Shown in pieces: positions 59,638 through 64,000 of a stretch of 64,000 nt of DNA (its first letter is position 1; every line of letters starts with the position of its first letter). Source of the stretch: an uncultured Lachnospiraceae bacterium (GTDB taxonomy: Bacteria > Bacillota > Clostridia > Lachnospirales > Lachnospiraceae); assembly GCA_947174015.1 (NCBI GenBank), contig CAMWHJ010000001.1, positions 57,168 to 121,167 on the forward strand, given 5' to 3'. Position numbers and translations under genes: made by a program. A model generated the notes under the pieces. It saw only the letters and a list, made by a program, of their open reading frames with translations, made no database searches and was not told where the DNA came from.

Positions 59638-61371
59638 TTACAGATACTGGCTCTGATAAAGGTTGTAATAGAATCCTCGCTGTGCCAGTAAACTGTCATG
59701 ATTTCCCTGTTCAATAATATTTCCTTCTTTCATAACCAGTATCACATCTGCTTCCTTAATGGTAGACAGACGGTGAGCTACAATAAAACTGGTACGCCCC
59801 TCCATCATCCTGGCAAAAGCACTCTGAATCTTTAACTCTGTTCTGGTATCAATGGAGGAAGTGGCCTCATCTAATATTAGCATAGGAGGCAGACTCAGCA
59901 TAATTCTTGCGATACACAACAACTGCTTCTCACCTTGGGATAAGCCACCGCCACCCTCTTTGATTTCTGTGTCATAGCCTTTTGGCATACGCATAATAAA
60001 AGAATGGGCATGGGATGCCTTGGCAGCGGCAATGATTTCCTCTTCACTGGCATCCGGCTTTCCAATGATAAGATTATCCTTAATGGTTCCCGCTCTCAGC
60101 CAAGTCTCCTGAAGCACCATACCATAGGAAAAACGCAGACTCTTTCTGGTGATATTTTGGATATCTGTACCGTCAACTTTAATGCAGCCCTGGTCCACAT
60201 CATAAAAACGCATCAGCAGATTAATCATGGTGGTTTTTCCACAGCCCGTAGGTCCCACAATGGCAACTCTCTGTCCCGGCTGCACTGTAAGATTCAGGTT
60301 TTGGATCAGTTTTTTGTCCTTATCATAAGAAAAATCCACCTGCTCCATTTGTACCAGTCCCTTCACATGGGAAAGCTCCTCTGCCCCCGGAACATCCGGC
60401 ACCTGAGATTCTTCTTCAATAAATTCAAAGATTCTTCCGGCACAGGCAAAGGCATTCTGCAATTCGGTAATCACGCCGGAAATTTCATTAAAGGGCTTGG
60501 TAAACTGGTTAGCATAACTTAAAAAACAAGAAAGCTGTCCCACGGTAAGATTTCCATTTACCACCGCCATGGCTCCGGTAAAGCCCACACCGGTATACAC
60601 CAGACCATTGATAAACCTGGTGGCAGGATTTGTGATGGAAGAAAAGAAAATTGCCCGAAGAGAGCACTTGCCCAATCGCTCATTCACCTGAGCAAACCGT
60701 TCCAGCACCTGTTCCTCTTTGGAAAAAGCCTGCACCACCTTCTGATTGCCAATCATTTCGTCAATGATGGCTGTCTGCTCTCCCTTGGTCTCTGACTGGA
60801 CCTGGAACATGGTATAAGTCTTTTTGGCGATAAAGCTTGCCACAAACAGGGAAAGAGGTGTGATACATACCACCACAAGGGCAATTCTTGGATTTAGGGA
60901 AATCATAAATACAAAGGTTCCCACAATGGTTACGATACCGGTAAAAAACTGGGTAAAACCCAATAATAGCCCTTCTGAAAACTGCTCCACATCAGAGATA
61001 ATCCGGCTGACAATATCTCCCTGAGGTTTACTGTCTAAGTAGCTCAAAGGCAAAATCTGCAGTTTCTCAAAGGCCTCCTTCCGAATATCTTTTACCACGC
61101 CGTAGGAAATTTTATTGTTGGATACATTCATAATCCATTGGGACAATGCGGTGATAAAAACCACCACTGCTGCCCTCTTTAATATCTCTATAATTCCTGC
61201 GAAATCCACCACTCCTTTGGCCACAATCAAATCAATGGCATCACCGATAATAATCGGCACATACAAGGCAAGAACAGCGGACACTGCTGCAAAACCCACA
61301 GAGCAGAGCACATAAAACCAATACCTGCTCACATAGCTCAGAACCTTGGCAAATGTATTTTTATTTTTCAT
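59638..61371 (-). CDS. ABC exporter half-transporter, canonical ATPase site
   Basis: 577 residues from MKNKNTFAKVLSYVSRYWFY at 61371 (AGGAGG 7 bases upstream), overlapping the end of its partner gene by 11 bases. Six membrane helices (about 20-310) are followed by a nucleotide-binding domain: Walker A GPTGCGKTTM, Q-loop VLQETWLRAGT, signature LSQGEKQLLCIARI (LSQGE rather than LSGGQ), Walker B MLILDEATSSID with the catalytic Glu, and H-loop IVAHRLST. Together with the upstream gene it forms a heterodimeric type IV exporter of the TM287/288 kind, often linked to drug or peptide efflux. Confidence 0.93.
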   Translation of the reverse strand: MKNKNTFAKVLSYVSRYWFYVLCSVGFAAVSAVLALYVPIIIGDAIDLIVAKGVVDFAGIIEILKRAAVVVFITALSQWIMNVSNNKISYGVVKDIRKEAFEKLQILPLSYLDSKPQGDIVSRIISDVEQFSEGLLLGFTQFFTGIVTIVGTFVFMISLNPRIALVVVCITPLSLFVASFIAKKTYTMFQVQSETKGEQTAIIDEMIGNQKVVQAFSKEEQVLERFAQVNERLGKCSLRAIFFSSITNPATRFINGLVYTGVGFTGAMAVVNGNLTVGQLSCFLSYANQFTKPFNEISGVITELQNAFACAGRIFEFIEEESQVPDVPGAEELSHVKGLVQMEQVDFSYDKDKKLIQNLNLTVQPGQRVAIVGPTGCGKTTMINLLMRFYDVDQGCIKVDGTDIQNITRKSLRFSYGMVLQETWLRAGTIKDNLIIGKPDASEEEIIAAAKASHAHSFIMRMPKGYDTEIKEGGGGLSQGEKQLLCIARIMLSLPPMLILDEATSSIDTRTELKIQSAFARMMEGRTSFIVAHRLSTIKEADVILVMKEGNIIEQGNHDSLLAQRGFYYNLYQSQYL

Positions 61372-63094
61372 GTTCTGCCTCCTTTTCATACTGGGAATAG
61401 TAAATCTCCTGATATACCTGACAATATTTTTTCAACTCTTCATGGGTTCCCATCCCTGCTATTTTTCCCTCCTCCAACACCAGAATCAAATCTGCATGCA
61501 TAATAGAAGAAGTTCTCTGAGATACGATAAACACCGTCATATCCCCCGGCAGTTCTGCAATTTTCTGTCTCAATTTCTTGTCAGTGGCATAATCAAGAGC
61601 CGAAGCACTGTCATCCAGAATAAGAATTTCCGGCTTTTTTACTATGGCTCTGGCAATGGACAGACGCTGCTTCTGCCCTCCGGAAAGATTTCTGGCACCC
61701 TGACTGACCACCGTCTCCAAACCTTCTGGCTTGTTCTGTACAATCTCCTTTGCCTGAGCAATTTCCAATGCCTCATTGATTTCTGCATCGGTGGCATCTT
61801 CCTTGCCCCAGCAGACATTTTCCCGTATGGTTCCATGAAATAAAACACTTTTCTGCATCACAATGCCAACTTTAGCCCGCAGCTCTTTTAAGGAATAATC
61901 CTTCACATCCCTGCCATCCACCAATACCTTCCCTTCACTTGTATCATAAAATCTTGGAATCAGATGTACCAACGACGTTTTTCCTGCACCGGTACCGCCA
62001 ATGATTCCCACCGTCTGCCCCGGTCTGACAGCAAAGCTTATCTGGGACAAAGACTCTCCCCCTGCCCCCTGATATCGCATAGATACCTGTTGAAATTCCA
62101 CCTTGTATGCCTGATTTCCCATCAGTTCTTCTTTTATTTGCTCTTTCATGGAAGACTCCAGGGACAGTACATTTTCAATTCTTCCGGCACAGGCAAGAGC
62201 CTTGGTCAGTGTCACAATCAAATTTGCTAACTTAATTAACTCCACCAGAATCTGGGACATATAATTATATAATGCCACCACTTCTCCCTGTGAAATAGCA
62301 CCGGAATTTACCCGCAATGCTCCCACATAAATCAGCAGGATAATTCCCACATTAATCATAATATAGGTAACCGGATTCATTAGGGCAGAGATTCTTCCCA
62401 CCAAAAGCTGTTTTGTGGTAAATTCGCCATTTCTATGGGCAAACTCCTGCTGTTCTGCCTGCTCCTTGCCAAAGGCACGAATCACACGCACTCCCTCTAA
62501 ATTCTCTCTGGTGATAGAAAGCACTTTGTCCAAAGCGGTCTGCACTCCCTTGTATCTGGGAATACTCACTGCCATAATTCCGAAAACCACCAGTGACAAT
62601 GCGGGAATCACCACCACAAATACCAGTGCTGCCTTCACATCAATGGTAAATGCCATAATCATTGCTCCAAAAACAATAAATGGAGAACGCAAAAATAAGC
62701 GAAGAACCATATTTACTCCCGACTGCAGTTGATTGATATCACTGGTCATGCGAGTAATCATAGTGGAGGTTCCCACCTGATCCAACTGGGAAAATGACAA
62801 GCCCTGAATTTTGGCAAACAATGCATGGCGCAGCTTGGTGGCAAACCCTGTTGCCGCCTTTGCCGCAAAGAACTGGGCAGTGATGGAAGAAACCAATCCC
62901 ACCACTCCCAACAGCACCATCACTGTACACATTCTGATAATATAATTTTTGTCACTGTTACTGATACCCACATCAATAATGGCTGCCACCACCAAAGGAA
63001 TTATCAATTCAAAGGCTGCCTCTAACAGTTTAAACAATGGACCCAAAAAGGTCTCTTTCTTATAATCTTTCAAAAACACCAAAAGCTTTTTCAT
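61361..63094 (-). CDS. ABC exporter half-transporter, degenerate ATPase site
   Basis: 577 residues with six membrane helices (about 15-305), Walker A GGTGAGKTSL, Q-loop VMQKSVLFHGT, signature LSGGQKQRLSIARAI, and a Walker B ILILDDSASALD in which the catalytic Glu is Asp. The H-loop is IVSQRTSS, with Gln-Arg in place of His-Arg. These changes mark it as the half with the degenerate nucleotide site of a heterodimeric exporter. Its partner is the gene directly downstream. Confidence 0.93.
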   Translation of the reverse strand: MKKLLVFLKDYKKETFLGPLFKLLEAAFELIIPLVVAAIIDVGISNSDKNYIIRMCTVMVLLGVVGLVSSITAQFFAAKAATGFATKLRHALFAKIQGLSFSQLDQVGTSTMITRMTSDINQLQSGVNMVLRLFLRSPFIVFGAMIMAFTIDVKAALVFVVVIPALSLVVFGIMAVSIPRYKGVQTALDKVLSITRENLEGVRVIRAFGKEQAEQQEFAHRNGEFTTKQLLVGRISALMNPVTYIMINVGIILLIYVGALRVNSGAISQGEVVALYNYMSQILVELIKLANLIVTLTKALACAGRIENVLSLESSMKEQIKEELMGNQAYKVEFQQVSMRYQGAGGESLSQISFAVRPGQTVGIIGGTGAGKTSLVHLIPRFYDTSEGKVLVDGRDVKDYSLKELRAKVGIVMQKSVLFHGTIRENVCWGKEDATDAEINEALEIAQAKEIVQNKPEGLETVVSQGARNLSGGQKQRLSIARAIVKKPEILILDDSASALDYATDKKLRQKIAELPGDMTVFIVSQRTSSIMHADLILVLEEGKIAGMGTHEELKKYCQVYQEIYYSQYEKEAEHEK

Positions 63095-63160
63095 CTTGCT
63101 ATCCAGCCTTTCTCATAATTGCTGTATCATCATTTCGCCCACGTGATGGATTTCTGTTTC

Positions 63161-63706
63161 CTAATACATAATGGAATCTAAGACCTCCTTTGCCTTTTCG
63201 GAACCAATCATCTTTTCAATCAGCTTCGCTCCAAAAGGAATGGCTGTTCCCATACCCCGGCTGGTGGTTACATTGCCATCTGCCACCACTGGTTCTATCA
63301 CTGTCCTGGCACCAGTAAGACGTTCTTCAAAGCCCGGATAGCAGGTTGCCTCTTTTCCCTGCAAAATACCCAAATCACCGAAAACACTTGGTGCAGCACA
63401 GATGGCGGCCACCTCTTTTCCCGATTGGAAAAATTCCATCACTGTATCCGTTACCTTTTTGCAGGCACCTAAATTTCGTGTTCCCGGCATACCTCCCGGC
63501 AATACTACCATATCCACATTGCTAAAATTTATGCTTTCTGCCAATTCATCTGCCAGTATGGTGATTTCATGTGCCCCCACCACCTCTTTGCGGGACGTAA
63601 TGGAAGCCGTAATTACCGTAATCTCTGCCCTGCGAAGCATATCCACCACTGTAAGTCCCTCAATCTCTTCAAATCCATCTGCCAAAAAAACTACAACCTT
63701 ACTCAT
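63161..63706 (-). CDS. DJ-1/PfpI-family protein (YajL/ThiJ type)
   Basis: 181 residues. The flavodoxin-like fold shows VVVFLADGFEEIEGLTVVDM with the conserved Glu15, VLPGGMPGTRNLG, and the nucleophile elbow VAAICAAPSVFGDLG with Cys103. The C-terminus has VTSRGMGTAIPFGAKLIEKM. DJ-1-like proteins act as small-molecule or protein deglycase/hydrolase or redox chaperones; the exact activity is disputed for the family. AGGAGG precedes the ATG. It is probably transcribed with the ABC pair downstream (67 bases). Confidence 0.92.
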   Translation of the reverse strand: MSKVVVFLADGFEEIEGLTVVDMLRRAEITVITASITSRKEVVGAHEITILADELAESINFSNVDMVVLPGGMPGTRNLGACKKVTDTVMEFFQSGKEVAAICAAPSVFGDLGILQGKEATCYPGFEERLTGARTVIEPVVADGNVTTSRGMGTAIPFGAKLIEKMIGSEKAKEVLDSIMY

Positions 63707-63813
63707 TTTCTTTCCTCCTAACCACTATTTGTTATAAAACTTGCACAATATTCACAAACTATTTATAATAACTATAGGCAAGTCACTATAAATATCCGAT
63801 AACTGTGAGCATA

Positions 63814-64000
63814 CAGAACAGTTACCATATATTTTGCAGTTACACATATATAATATATCCATATTTTATCAAAACTGCAAGTTATTTTGTAACTGTTCAG
63901 AGCCAAGCAAATTGAACTAAAATATGCGATGCATATTTACATGCAAGGTAACTATTCAGTACCTTCATAGTTACGAGCAAAGAACCATGCAAAATTGCCT
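63814..64000 (+). repeat. Cluster of small-element ends running into the window edge
   Basis: CAGAACAGTTAC (63814-63825) resembles a right end and GTAACTGTTCAG (63889-63900) a left end. From 63948 a further copy starts GTAACTATTCAGTACCTTCA and matches the first 53 bases of copy 1 (28336) with about four differences, then leaves the window. Confidence 0.75.

Noticed and set aside
1..64000. CRISPR array, tRNA or rRNA genes
   Set aside because: No regularly spaced repeats were seen and no tRNA-like GGTTCGAATC segment with matching acceptor arms was found on either strand by eye.

Overview
The window looks like a piece of a low-GC Firmicutes chromosome, most likely a Lachnospiraceae-type gut Clostridium. 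The evidence is the greA / lysS / dusB / coaX / birA / argF / dnaE set, the strong AGGAGG ribosome-binding sites, the SleB-type hydrolase, and the many fragments of Tn916/Tn1549-like conjugative elements (VirD4, MobC, TnpV, cysteine-rich KTR proteins).

Positions 1-26.6 kb are a mosaic accessory region made of several mobile-element scars with intact cargo between them. In order: the tail of a LysR regulator; a two-component system with a set of tiny membrane proteins; relaxase and VirD4 remnants; an ArsR / ArsP-like permease / thioredoxin cassette with two ArsR-type operators; a fluoride riboswitch driving a cation:proton antiporter; response-regulator and IS66 scars; an esterase, an XRE regulator, a zinc-ribbon protein, a sugar-isomerase-like protein and a GNAT; a TetR / serine hydrolase pair with twin operators; an oriT-like stretch with a MobC stub; and a visibly more GC-rich five-gene block (ABC ATPase, FtsX permease, serine hydrolase, response regulator, kinase) that reads as one horizontally acquired regulated operon.

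Positions 26.6-46.5 kb are mostly core genes on the minus strand: lysS, greA, dusB, coaX, birA, argF, a patatin, an SPFH/NfeD pair, a cell wall hydrolase, a 23S rRNA-type methyltransferase and dnaE. A decayed IS with perfect ends and a divergent EF-G paralogue (plus strand) follow. The greA-lysS interval contains a decayed copy of the lysS 3' end and two copies of a small mobile repeat with 8-bp target duplications.

Positions 46.5-49.7 kb carry a TetR / ABC transporter cargo bordered by conjugative-transposon remnants. Positions 49.8-58.8 kb hold a MoxR AAA+ / VWA / DUF5682-like / helical-repeat / SWIM gene cluster, interrupted by an independently transcribed secreted-protein gene. Positions 58.8-59.6 kb contain no protein gene but a tandem pair of conserved promoter-hairpin-terminator units that look like two paralogous small RNA genes, enclosed by the same inverted-repeat ends as the small mobile repeat. 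The window closes with a heterodimeric ABC exporter pair, a DJ-1/PfpI protein and more copies of the repeat ends.
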